A stretch of 40,830 nucleotides of DNA, taken from NCBI GenBank assembly GCA_046583095.1, contig JAYGDB010000015.1:1-40830 (forward strand). The letters are read 5' to 3'. Position 1 is the first letter of the stretch. Each line of letters begins with the position of its first letter. Both the position numbers and the translations under genes were made by a program. This DNA comes from JAJDAN01 sp046583095. Lineage in GTDB: Bacteria; Myxococcota_A; UBA9160; UBA4427. Of the stretch, positions 1 to 7,659 are shown one piece after another. The notes beneath the pieces are model-generated. The model saw nothing but the letters and a program-made list of their open reading frames with translations. It made no database searches and was not told the DNA's origin.

Positions 1-93
1 GTTTCCAGATCGAGCCTAGATCGAGCTGGTCGTAGGCATGCTTTCATGGAGATGCATGGGTATGGACTGACGCACTCCTTTACAAAGACATAA
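1..93. other. Edge sequence upstream of rho, not recognisably coding
   Basis: The rho homology starts at about position 97, and an in-frame TAA at 91-93 closes the frame directly before it. None of the three forward frames here encodes the Rho RNA-binding domain that should precede the ATPase domain. The stretch has short internal repeats: AGATCGAG occurs at about 7-14 and 18-25, and ATGGAGATG occurs at 46-54 and again at 94-102. This could be contig-end assembly noise or the true upstream of a truncated gene. Confidence 0.4.
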
Positions 94-912
94 ATGGAGA
101 TGGATGATCCCACCCTCAAGGATTACACCTGCCGCATCCTCGATTTGATTACGCCCATGGGCAAGGGCCAGCGCGCGCTTATCGTATCGCCGCCGCGCGT
201 GGGCAAGACCATGATGTTGCAGAACATCGCCCATGCCGTCACCACCAATTATCCCGAGGCCTATCTGATCGTGCTTCTTATCGACGAGAGGCCCGAGGAA
301 GTCACCGACATGAAACGCTCGGTTCAGGGGGAAGTCATCAGCTCCACGTTCGACGAACCGGCGACCCGTCACGTTCAGGTGGCCGATATGGTGATCTCGA
401 AGGCCAAGCGGCTGGTGGAACATAAACGCGATGTGGTGATTCTTCTCGATTCCATCACCCGTTTGGCGCGGGCCTATAACACCGTGGTGCCGAGTTCGGG
501 CAAGGTGCTCACCGGCGGCGTTGATTCCAATGCCCTGCAACGGCCGAAACGCTTCTTTGGCGCGGCAAGAAACATCGAGGAAGGCGGATCCCTGACCATC
601 ATTGGCACGGCGCTGGTCGACACCGGATCACGGATGGATGAAGTGATCTTCGAGGAATTCAAGGGGACGGGCAACAGCGAGCTCGTGCTGGACCGGAAGC
701 TGGCGGATCGGCGCACCTACCCGGCGATCGACATCAACCGCTCGGCGACCCGGCGCGAGGAGCTGCTCCTCGACGAGAACACGTTGAACCGGATGCACCT
801 CCTCCGCAAGGTCCTGTCTCCCCTCTCGCCCGTGGACTCGATGGAGTTCCTGCTGGGCAAGATCAAGGGGACCGATTCCAACGCGGAGTTCCTGGAGTCG
901 ATGAACTCCTAG
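94..912 (+). CDS. rho: Transcription termination factor Rho, N-terminally incomplete (ATPase domain only)
   Basis: Rho is a hexameric RNA-dependent ATPase that terminates transcription. The 272 residues correspond to the C-terminal RecA-like domain only: Walker A region (PPRVGKT), the invariant LLIDERPEEVTDM stretch, Walker B (DVVILLDSITRLARAYNT), the Q-loop/R-loop segment (VPSSGKVLTGGVD) and the C-terminal end (FLLGKIKGTDSNAEFLESM). Full-length Rho has roughly 130-150 more N-terminal residues with the cold-shock-like RNA-binding fold; these are missing and an in-frame TAA precedes the ATG. Codon use changes sharply inside the gene: third positions are about one third A/T up to about 655 and almost none after 660. 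The gene is followed 24 nt later by prfA, as in many deltaproteobacteria. It is either a chimeric assembly, a recombinant, or a truncated gene. Confidence 0.85.
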   Translation: MEMDDPTLKDYTCRILDLITPMGKGQRALIVSPPRVGKTMMLQNIAHAVTTNYPEAYLIVLLIDERPEEVTDMKRSVQGEVISSTFDEPATRHVQVADMVISKAKRLVEHKRDVVILLDSITRLARAYNTVVPSSGKVLTGGVDSNALQRPKRFFGAARNIEEGGSLTIIGTALVDTGSRMDEVIFEEFKGTGNSELVLDRKLADRRTYPAIDINRSATRREELLLDENTLNRMHLLRKVLSPLSPVDSMEFLLGKIKGTDSNAEFLESMNS

Positions 913-936
913 CTCCTGTGCGACAGTCCCCGGGTC

Positions 937-2022
937 ATGGCGGACTACCTCGAGAAGATCAGCGAGGCCGAGGTGCGCGCTCGCGCCCTGGAGGAGCAGC
1001 TCGCCGACCCGGAACTCGCCCAGAAGCCCAGCGAGTACCAGCGGCTCGGCAAGCAGCTAGCCCTGGAGCGTCCGCTGTTGGAGGCGGGTGCGCGCTACCG
1101 GGCGACCCTGAGCGAACTCGGAGGCGCCCGCGAGATGCTCGCGGACGACGATCCCGGGATCGCCGAGATGGCGCGTAGCGACGTCGAGCGCCTGGTCGCC
1201 GACAGGGACCAGATCGAACAGGATCTGCGACAGCTCCTGGTTCCCATCGACCCGAACGACGCCCGCAACGCAATCCTGGAGATCCGGGCGGGGACCGGGG
1301 GCGACGAGGCGGCTCTATTCGCAGGCGACCTGTTCCGGATGTACCACCGGCACGCCGACCGCGTCGGCTGGCAGATCGAGCAGATGTCGGCCTCGGATAC
1401 GCCCGGGGGCGGATTCAAGGAGATCATCGCCCTGGTCTCCGGTACCGGCGTGTTCCGGGATCTCAAGTACGAGCGCGGGGTTCACCGGGTGCAGCGGGTG
1501 CCGGCGACCGAGTCCCAGGGTCGCGTCCACACATCGACGGTGACGGTGGCCGTGTTGCCCGAGGCCGAGGAGGTGGATGTCGAGGTCAACCCCAACGATC
1601 TCCGGATCGACGTCATGCGCGCCCGTGGGCCGGGTGGCCAGAGCGTCAATACGACCGACTCCGCGGTTCGCATCACCCACCTGCCGACCGGCCTGGTCGT
1701 CCAGTGCCAGGACGAGAAGAGCCAGCACAAGAACAAGGCCAAGGCCATGAAGGTGCTGCTCTCGCGCCTGCTCGAGATGGAGCAGCAGCGGACCGCAGAA
1801 GAGCGCGCCCACGAGCGACGCCAGCAGGTCGGGACAGGTGAACGGAGCGAGAAGATCCGCACCTACAACTACGCGCAGAACCGGGTCACGGACCATCGGG
1901 CGTCCGTCACGCTCCACAAGCTCGAACAGATTCTCGAGGGCAACCTCGATGAGTTGCTCTCTGCGATTCGGCTCGACCTCTCCGAGACCTACGAGAGCGC
2001 GGACCCGCAAGCCCGGACCTGA
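937..2022 (+). CDS. prfA: Peptide chain release factor 1
   Basis: Class I release factor that reads UAA/UAG and triggers peptidyl-tRNA hydrolysis on the ribosome. At 361 residues it is the usual full length. The tripeptide anticodon PAT is at residues 189-191 (VQRVPATESQG) and the catalytic GGQ at 233-235 (GPGGQSVNTTDSAVRITH), followed by the basic SQHKNKAKAM segment. PAT rather than SPF marks RF1 rather than RF2. The start at 937 lies 24 nt after rho. The gene is followed 15 nt later by prmC, whose product methylates the GGQ glutamine, so the pair is a functional unit. Confidence 0.97.
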   Translation: MADYLEKISEAEVRARALEEQLADPELAQKPSEYQRLGKQLALERPLLEAGARYRATLSELGGAREMLADDDPGIAEMARSDVERLVADRDQIEQDLRQLLVPIDPNDARNAILEIRAGTGGDEAALFAGDLFRMYHRHADRVGWQIEQMSASDTPGGGFKEIIALVSGTGVFRDLKYERGVHRVQRVPATESQGRVHTSTVTVAVLPEAEEVDVEVNPNDLRIDVMRARGPGGQSVNTTDSAVRITHLPTGLVVQCQDEKSQHKNKAKAMKVLLSRLLEMEQQRTAEERAHERRQQVGTGERSEKIRTYNYAQNRVTDHRASVTLHKLEQILEGNLDELLSAIRLDLSETYESADPQART

Positions 2023-2037
2023 GCGAAGAGCCCAAGC

Positions 2038-2922
2038 GTGAGCGAAGAGAAGAGTTGGACGATCCTGGAACTGCTCCGGTGGACCACCGAGCACTTCGCC
2101 GAGCAAGGAATCGAAACCGCGAAGCTCGACGCTGAGTGCCTGCTCGCCCACGCCCTGGGGATGAAGCGCCTCCAGCTCTACGTCGAGTTCGAGCAGACCT
2201 CCGGTTCCGAAGAGCGAGCCCGGTTCCGAGAGCTGGTGGTCCGGCGGGCACGTGACCGGGTGCCGGTCTCGCAGCTGGTCGGCAAGAAGGAGTTCTGGTC
2301 GCTGGAGTTGGACGTCAGCCGCGACGTCCTTTCGCCACGTCCAGAGACCGAAACCCTCGTCGAGGCGGCGCTGGCGCGTCTGCCGGATGCGTCCGGGAAG
2401 TACAAGATCCTCGATCTGGGCACCGGATCGGGGGCCATCGCCCTCGCATTATCGAAGGAACGCCCCGCCGCACAGGTAACCGCGACGGATATCTCCCCGG
2501 AGGCGCTACAGATTGCCCGCTCCAACGCCGACAAGTTGCAGGTGAGTGAGCGACTCCGTTTCGTGGAGGGAGACCTTCTCGGGGCCGTTCCGGGCGAGCA
2601 ATTCGACCTCGTCGTCTCGAATCCACCCTACGTGGCGAGACGGGACGCCGAGAGGTTGCCGCCGGAGCTGGCTCACGAGCCGGAGGTGGCCCTTTTCGGC
2701 GGAGAGGACGGCTTCGCGGTTTCGAGTCGTCTGGTCGCTGAGGTGCAGGACGGGTTGGTGCCCGGGGGTGCCTTCGCGATCGAGGTAGCGCCTGACCAGG
2801 CGGAGAGGACCGCGGAAGAGTGCAGACAGGCAGGTCTCGAGGAGATCGAGATCCTGCGGGATCTGGCCAGGAGGCCACGCGTCGTCGCGGCGCGGAAGCC
2901 TGCAGAGCCAGAGCAGAAATAG
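2038..2922 (+). CDS. prmC: Release factor glutamine N5-methyltransferase
   Basis: SAM-dependent enzyme that methylates the glutamine of the release-factor GGQ motif. The 294-residue protein has the helical N-terminal substrate domain (about 1-95), the PRPETE segment (100-105), SAM motif I DLGTGSG (126-132) and the catalytic NPPY (195-198, VVSNPPYVA). The start is GTG, placed 15 nt after the prfA stop; the residues that follow match the usual N-terminus of the family. Co-transcription with prfA is expected. No missing residues noticed. Confidence 0.95.
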   Translation: MSEEKSWTILELLRWTTEHFAEQGIETAKLDAECLLAHALGMKRLQLYVEFEQTSGSEERARFRELVVRRARDRVPVSQLVGKKEFWSLELDVSRDVLSPRPETETLVEAALARLPDASGKYKILDLGTGSGAIALALSKERPAAQVTATDISPEALQIARSNADKLQVSERLRFVEGDLLGAVPGEQFDLVVSNPPYVARRDAERLPPELAHEPEVALFGGEDGFAVSSRLVAEVQDGLVPGGAFAIEVAPDQAERTAEECRQAGLEEIEILRDLARRPRVVAARKPAEPEQK

Positions 2923-2998
2923 TTCAAACCGCCGCTTGCACGATTCCCCTCCAGCGGTGAGAGCCCAGATGCAGGGCCCACAGCCAGGAGGCGAGCCG

Positions 2999-4357
2999 AT
3001 GGCCAGTCGATCCACCCACAAGCTTCTGCGTGTCATCAAGACGGAGGAACCCGGCTTCGAGTCGGGCTTCGCGGCCGTATGCGACCGCAGCGAGACCGAG
3101 GCGGTTGCGGAGAAGGATGTTCGCAAGCTCATCGACCGGGTGCGGACGGGTGGAGACGCGGAGCTGTTGGCGATCGTCAACAAGGCGGCCCGCTCGAAGC
3201 TCGAGAGCTTCGAGGTGGGTCGCGATGAGTGGGACGAAGCTTGCGAGAGCATCGACGGAAGCGACCGGGCAGCCCTCGGGAAGGCCGCCATGCGCGTCCG
3301 TGACTTCCATCGCAGGCGGATACCCTCCAGCTGGGAGATGCGCGAAGAAGGCGGTGCCTTCCTCGGCCAGAAGGTCCGAGCTCTCGAGCGGGTCGGGATC
3401 TACGCCCGGGCAAAGAGCCTGCGCGCACCGTCGAGTATCATCATGAACACGATCCCGGCTTCGGTCGTCGAGGTGCCGGAGATCGTCCTGGCGGTAGCCG
3501 CCGAGCATGACCAGCGGGTCGATCCAACGATCCTCACAGCCGCCCGGGTCGCCGGCGTGCACCGGGTCTTCAAGATGAGCGGCCCCGCGGCCATTGGCGC
3601 CATGGCCTACGGGACCGAGACCGTTCCCGCCGTCGACAAGATCGTGGGGCGGGGCGAGGCCGCGATAGCTGCTGCGAAGCGGGTGGTGGCCAGCCAGGTC
3701 GCCGTCGATGCCGAGGGCGGGCCGAGCGAGGTCTGCATCGTGGCCGACCGAAGCGCCACCCCCGGCTGGCTGGCCGCGGACATCCTCTCGCAGGCCGAGC
3801 AAGACGAGAGCGCCCGTGTGGTTCTCATCACGCACACCAAGGCTCTCGCCACGCGCGTCCAGGACCAGGTCGTGAAGCAGCTCGTGGGGCTCGATCGGGC
3901 CAAGGTCGCGAAAGCGTCCCTCTCCACCCGGGGGGTGATCCTGCTGACGCGGAATCTCGCGGAGTCCATTACACTCGCGAATCGCTACGCACCGGAGCAC
4001 CTCGTTCTCGCCATCGAGGACCCGGAAGGCGCGATGAAGACGGTCTTCAACGCGGGTGCCATCTTCCTCGGCCACTACACGCCGGTGGCAGTGGGGGACT
4101 ACCTGGCGGGTCCGAACAGCGTGCTCCCGACGGGTGGGATGGCGCGCTTTTCGTCGCCTCTGGGTGTCGATGATTTTCTGAAGCGGACGAGCTTCATGAA
4201 GTTCGAGCCGCCGAAGCTGCGGGAGCTGGGAGCCGAGGTGATCCGCCTGTCCGAGGTCGAGGGCCTCGGGGGCAACGGCAAGTCGATCGACCTGCGGCTA
4301 CAGAAGATTCGCCGGGTGCGTCGAGAGCGCGAGGCGGCCCGAGAAGCCGGGATCTAG
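2999..4357 (+). CDS. hisD: Histidinol dehydrogenase homologue with altered zinc and substrate residues
   Basis: Length (452 aa) and overall alignment fit HisD, the zinc-dependent NAD enzyme that converts histidinol to histidine. The ATG at 2999 is chosen because AGGAGG lies 8 nt upstream; an earlier in-frame ATG at 2936 lacks this. Retained: GPSEV (241-245), Q265, catalytic E333/H334 (APEHL), D367 (GDY). Altered against E. coli HisD numbering recalled from its structure: zinc ligand H262 is Q268 (SQAEQD), zinc ligand H419 is N426 (GLGGNGKSI), substrate-binding H367 is S374 (NSVLPT), the YxPGG loop reads YARAKS, and the GPGN motif reads GRGE. It sits directly before hisB, where hisD belongs. 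It may be a divergent true HisD, a non-zinc enzyme, or a paralogue; the histidinol dehydrogenase activity is uncertain. Confidence 0.8.
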   Translation: MASRSTHKLLRVIKTEEPGFESGFAAVCDRSETEAVAEKDVRKLIDRVRTGGDAELLAIVNKAARSKLESFEVGRDEWDEACESIDGSDRAALGKAAMRVRDFHRRRIPSSWEMREEGGAFLGQKVRALERVGIYARAKSLRAPSSIIMNTIPASVVEVPEIVLAVAAEHDQRVDPTILTAARVAGVHRVFKMSGPAAIGAMAYGTETVPAVDKIVGRGEAAIAAAKRVVASQVAVDAEGGPSEVCIVADRSATPGWLAADILSQAEQDESARVVLITHTKALATRVQDQVVKQLVGLDRAKVAKASLSTRGVILLTRNLAESITLANRYAPEHLVLAIEDPEGAMKTVFNAGAIFLGHYTPVAVGDYLAGPNSVLPTGGMARFSSPLGVDDFLKRTSFMKFEPPKLRELGAEVIRLSEVEGLGGNGKSIDLRLQKIRRVRREREAAREAGI

Positions 4358-4406
4358 CAAGCTCGAGAGCGAGCTTCTGGTTCTCGGAGAGACGAGAGAG
4401 AGGACC

Positions 4407-5009
4407 ATGAGCGACTCCGCAAGCGAGCGAACAGCCTCCGTCGTCCGCAAGACGAAGGAAACGGACATCCGTATCGAGCTCGCGCTCGACGGGTCGGGGC
4501 AGTACGACGTCTCGACCGGGATTCCCTTCTTCGACCACATGCTGGAGTCCTTCGCGAAGCACGGACTCTTCGATCTCGAGATCGCCGCCAAGGGTGATGT
4601 CGATGTCGATCTCCACCACACGATCGAAGACGTGGGCATCGCCCTGGGCGACGCCTTCCGCCAGGCACTCGGCTCGGCCGAGGGGATCCGCCGCTTCGGA
4701 TCCGCCTTGCTGCCGATGGCCGAGGCCAAGGTCGAGGTGGCCGTCGACGTTTCGAACCGCCCCTATCTCGTCTATCGGGTCGAGCTCACGAGCGATCGCA
4801 TCGGCGACTTCGATCCCTCGCTCACCGAGGACTTCCTGCGTGCGCTCTCCCAGAACGCGGGTCTCGATCTCCACGTCGACATGCAGTACGGCCGCAGTGC
4901 CCATCACGTGATCGAGGCGGTCTTCAAGGGAACCGCGCGCGCTTTGCGTGTCGCGCTGGAAGTGGATCCGCGCCAGAGCGGTCTGCCGACCGTCAAGGGC
5001 GCGCTGTAG
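4407..5009 (+). CDS. hisB: Imidazoleglycerol-phosphate dehydratase (monofunctional)
   Basis: Dehydrates imidazole glycerol phosphate to imidazole acetol phosphate in histidine synthesis. At 200 aa it is the monofunctional dehydratase, without the phosphatase domain of the enterobacterial fusion. The Mn-binding histidine and acid clusters are present: FFDHML, DLHHTIEDVG, LDLHVD and AHHVIEAVFK, with the N-terminal RKTKETDI glutamate. Small departures from the usual consensus are PMAEAK (usually PMDEAL) and LPTVKG (usually PSTKG). The SD-like GAGAGAGG lies just upstream of the ATG. It is 49 nt after hisD, inside the his cluster, and looks intact, unlike its neighbour HisD. Confidence 0.95.
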   Translation: MSDSASERTASVVRKTKETDIRIELALDGSGQYDVSTGIPFFDHMLESFAKHGLFDLEIAAKGDVDVDLHHTIEDVGIALGDAFRQALGSAEGIRRFGSALLPMAEAKVEVAVDVSNRPYLVYRVELTSDRIGDFDPSLTEDFLRALSQNAGLDLHVDMQYGRSAHHVIEAVFKGTARALRVALEVDPRQSGLPTVKGAL

Positions 5010-5026
5010 GATTACGGAAGACGAAG

Positions 5027-5656
5027 ATGGGCGCGCCTAGAATCGCGGTCGTCGACTACGGCGCCGGCAACCTGCGCAGCGTCGCTAAGGCACTCGCGCG
5101 CTCGGGCATGGTCCCGGTGGTGACCGGGAGTCCCTCGCTTGTGAAGGATTGCGCGGGAGTCGTCTTGCCCGGCGTCGGCGCGTTTCGCGATGCTGCGAAT
5201 CAGCTCCGTGCAGCAGGACTCGATGAAGCCGTAATGCGTGCGATTTCGGACAGGCGCCCCTACCTGGGGCTGTGCTTCGGACTGCAGTTGCTCTTCGACG
5301 AGGGCGAGGAGCACGGCCTCACGAAGGGCTTCGGAGTGATCGCGGGCAGCGTGAAGCGATTCCCCACAACAGACGATCTTCGAGTTCCGCACATCGGTTG
5401 GAACGAGGTGCGCTTCTCGGGGTCGCACCCGATGCTCGAGTACCTCCCCGCGCGCGACTTCTTCTACTTCGTGCACTCCTATCGAGGTGAGCCGAAAGAC
5501 GAAGGCATCGTCGTCGGGCGTACCGACTACGGCGGCGACTTCGCCTCCGCGGTGGCTACCGACGCACTCTTCGCCGTGCAGTTCCACCCCGAGAAGAGCC
5601 AGGCTTCCGGCAAGCGGCTGCTCGACGCCTATCGCTGCTGGGTCGAGGCGTCGTAG
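5027..5656 (+). CDS. hisH: Imidazole glycerol phosphate synthase, glutaminase subunit HisH
   Basis: Class I glutamine amidotransferase subunit that supplies ammonia to HisF. The 209 residues carry the nucleophile C83 (LGLCFGLQLLF), the oxyanion region PGVGAF (49-53) and the His/Glu pair H187/E189 (VQFHPEKSQ). Length and motif spacing are normal. The start is 17 nt after hisB and the stop is 2 nt before the hisA GTG, so translation is probably coupled. It works with HisF encoded two genes downstream. Confidence 0.96.
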   Translation: MGAPRIAVVDYGAGNLRSVAKALARSGMVPVVTGSPSLVKDCAGVVLPGVGAFRDAANQLRAAGLDEAVMRAISDRRPYLGLCFGLQLLFDEGEEHGLTKGFGVIAGSVKRFPTTDDLRVPHIGWNEVRFSGSHPMLEYLPARDFFYFVHSYRGEPKDEGIVVGRTDYGGDFASAVATDALFAVQFHPEKSQASGKRLLDAYRCWVEAS

Positions 5657-5658
5657 TC

Positions 5659-6411
5659 GTGGGCTTCGAGATCATCCCGTCGATCGACATCCTGAATGGT
5701 GAGTGCGTGCGTCTCGCACAGGGCAGTTACCAAGACGTCACCGTGTACGCGCCAGACCCGTTGGACGCAGCGCGGCGCTGGGCGGCTTATCCGATTCGCC
5801 GCTTCCACGTCGTGGATCTCGATGGTGCGCGGGACGGCGTGCGCGCGAACGAGAAGGCGATCCGCGACATCGTTGGCGCGATGGACGGAGTTCCCGTACA
5901 GCTCGGGGGCGGCGTCCGGAGTGTCGCCGATGTGGAGGCAGCGCTTGCGCTCGGGATCGATCGCGTCGTGATGGGAACCGTTGCCCTGAAGCAGCCCCGG
6001 GTAGTTCGCGACGCGGCGCGGGAGTTCCCCGGCCGGGTGGTGCTTGGCATCGACGCGCGGAACGGCTACGTGGCTATCGAGGGCTGGGTGGACGTGAGCG
6101 AAATGAGCGCCAGCGAGATGGCGAAGAGCCTCGAGGACGCAGGTGTCGCGGCGATCGTCTATACCGACATTGGTCGCGACGGGATGCTGACCGGCGCCAA
6201 CCTCGACGCCACCCGGGCGCTGGCCGAGAACGTCGACCTTCCGGTGATCGTCTCCGGCGGCATCGCCTCGCTGGCAGACATCGAGGGCTCGCTGGCTCTC
6301 AGGGAGAGCGGGGTTGTAGGCGCCATCCTCGGGCGCTCCTTGTATACCGGTGCGGTGGACCTTTCGGCGGCGCTACAGCTGGTGGCCGATGCGGAGACGG
6401 CATGCTCCTGA
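5659..6411 (+). CDS. hisA: ProFAR isomerase HisA
   Basis: (beta/alpha)8-barrel isomerase that converts ProFAR to PRFAR in histidine synthesis. The 250 residues begin MGFEIIPSIDI with the catalytic aspartate D10; the second catalytic aspartate is D170 in YTDIGRDGM. The phosphate-binding motifs QLGGGVRS and VSGGIAS are present. The start codon is GTG, two bases after the hisH stop. The last 10 nt overlap the start of hisF, a sign of translational coupling. Confidence 0.96.
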   Translation: MGFEIIPSIDILNGECVRLAQGSYQDVTVYAPDPLDAARRWAAYPIRRFHVVDLDGARDGVRANEKAIRDIVGAMDGVPVQLGGGVRSVADVEAALALGIDRVVMGTVALKQPRVVRDAAREFPGRVVLGIDARNGYVAIEGWVDVSEMSASEMAKSLEDAGVAAIVYTDIGRDGMLTGANLDATRALAENVDLPVIVSGGIASLADIEGSLALRESGVVGAILGRSLYTGAVDLSAALQLVADAETACS

Positions 6412-7202
6412 AACGCATCATCCCGTGTCTCGATGTCGACAAGGGACGGGTCGTCAAGGGAATCAAGTACGTCGATCACGTTGATGCGGGGGATCCCGTC
6501 GAGGTGGCGCGTCACTATGATGCCCAGGAAGCCGACGAGATCACCTTCCTCGATATCACGGCGAGTCACGAGGAGCGCGACATCCTGCTCGATGTCGTGA
6601 CGCGAACGGCGGAGAGTGTCTTCATGCCCCTTACCGTGGGAGGAGGCGTCCGTTCGCTACAGGACATCCGCGATCTGCTGAATGCCGGCGCCGACAAGGT
6701 CTCGATCATGACGGCCGCGGTGCAGAACCCGGATCTCGTCGCCCAGGCCGCGGCGAAGATCGGTAGTGCAAACCTGGTCGTCGCCATCGATGCACGGGCG
6801 AAGGAAGACGGCGAGGGCTGGGAGGTGTGCACCCACGGCGGGCGTCGACCGACAGGCATCGATGCTGTCGAGTGGGCGGTAAAGATGGCGGAAATGGGCG
6901 CGGGGGAGATCCTGCTCACGAGTATGGATCGCGATGGAACGAAGAGCGGCTACGACCTGGCGATGCTGCGCGGCGTCGCCGACCAGGTTCGGATCCCCGT
7001 GATTGCGTCGGGCGGCGGCGGCAGTGCCAGAGATCTTGCCGACGCACTGCATGAAGGACCCGAAGGGGGCCACTGTCAGGCTGCCCTCGCGGCGTCGATC
7101 TTCCACTTCCACGAGACCACCGTGGGAGAGGTGAAGCAACAGTTGCTCGACTGGGGGATTCCGGTCCGGCCTCCTCCGGAAGACCCAGCCAGGACTGCAT
7201 GA
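6402..7202 (+). CDS. hisF: Imidazole glycerol phosphate synthase, cyclase subunit HisF
   Basis: Barrel subunit that joins PRFAR with ammonia from HisH to give IGP and AICAR. From ATG 6402 the protein is 266 aa: MLLKRIIPCLDVDKGRVVKG with the catalytic aspartate of CLDV, the second aspartate in VVAIDAR, and the phosphate-binding motifs TVGGGVRS and IASGGGGS. The frame is open far upstream, but those codons overlap hisA out of frame. The ATG is preceded by GGAG at a good distance and matches the family start. This is the last his gene here; hisIE, hisG and hisC are not in the window. Confidence 0.96.
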   Translation: MLLKRIIPCLDVDKGRVVKGIKYVDHVDAGDPVEVARHYDAQEADEITFLDITASHEERDILLDVVTRTAESVFMPLTVGGGVRSLQDIRDLLNAGADKVSIMTAAVQNPDLVAQAAAKIGSANLVVAIDARAKEDGEGWEVCTHGGRRPTGIDAVEWAVKMAEMGAGEILLTSMDRDGTKSGYDLAMLRGVADQVRIPVIASGGGGSARDLADALHEGPEGGHCQAALAASIFHFHETTVGEVKQQLLDWGIPVRPPPEDPARTA

Positions 7203-7430
7203 GCGTTGCCGCCGTGTTGCTTGAATCCCCATGGGGCGTGGGCTACGGTGCTATTTCGCATGCCCCCCCCTTTTCATGCGCCTCCTGTAGCAATCAGCGA
7301 CACCGAATTGAGCTACTGGCCACCTACTAGCGGAGTTCGGTAGGTCGATCGGGAGTTCCCGCTCGACCGCCACCCGCGTCTGTCGCCTGGATCTAGATAG
7401 ATATAGATAAAGGCGAGACCGAGAGAGCAC
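7203..7430 (+). promoter_or_regulatory. hisF-rpsU intergenic region / candidate rpsU leader with hairpins
   Basis: 228 nt without a gene. Inverted repeats: CGCATG (7257-7262) with CATGCG (7275-7280) around a C8T4 run, and a stronger one at 7343-7368 (GGTCGA..CGGG-AGTT-CCCG..TCGACC). Neither is followed by a T-run, so terminator function is doubtful. An A/T-rich stretch (about 7390-7409, AGATAGATATAGATAA) is the best -10 region for the rpsU operon. A GAGAGAG run just before ATG 7431 is the likely SD. Because rpsU operons can carry regulatory leaders, the 7343-7368 hairpin is the element to test. Confidence 0.4.
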
Positions 7431-7625
7431 ATGCCCGTCATCAAGCTGAAGGAGAACGAGTCGATCGAGCAGGCGATGAAGCGCTTCAAGAAGACCTGCG
7501 AGAAGGCCGGGATCCTTACTGAGCTACGACGACGCGAGTATTACGACAAGCCGAGCATCCGCAAGAAGAAGAAGGCCGCCGCTGCCCGCAAGCGTGCACT
7601 GAAGAAGATGAGAAGGTCCCACTAG
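7431..7625 (+). CDS. rpsU: Small ribosomal subunit protein bS21
   Basis: 64-residue, strongly basic protein beginning MPVIKLKENESIEQAMKRF, with the typical bS21 core (KRFKKTCEKAGILTELRRREYY) and a Lys/Arg-rich C-terminus (RKKKKAAAARKRALKKMRR). bS21 contacts the 16S 3' end in the 30S platform and helps Shine-Dalgarno pairing. It opens the macromolecular-synthesis operon rpsU-dnaG-rpoD, 34 nt before dnaG. Confidence 0.96.
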   Translation: MPVIKLKENESIEQAMKRFKKTCEKAGILTELRRREYYDKPSIRKKKKAAAARKRALKKMRRSH

Positions 7626-7659
7626 GCACTAGCCGAGCAGGGACAGGCTTTGAGGTCGG

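Noticed and set aside
5703..6401. Upstream open frame continuous with hisF
   Set aside because: Out-of-frame shadow of hisA; the hisF homology starts exactly at ATG 6402.
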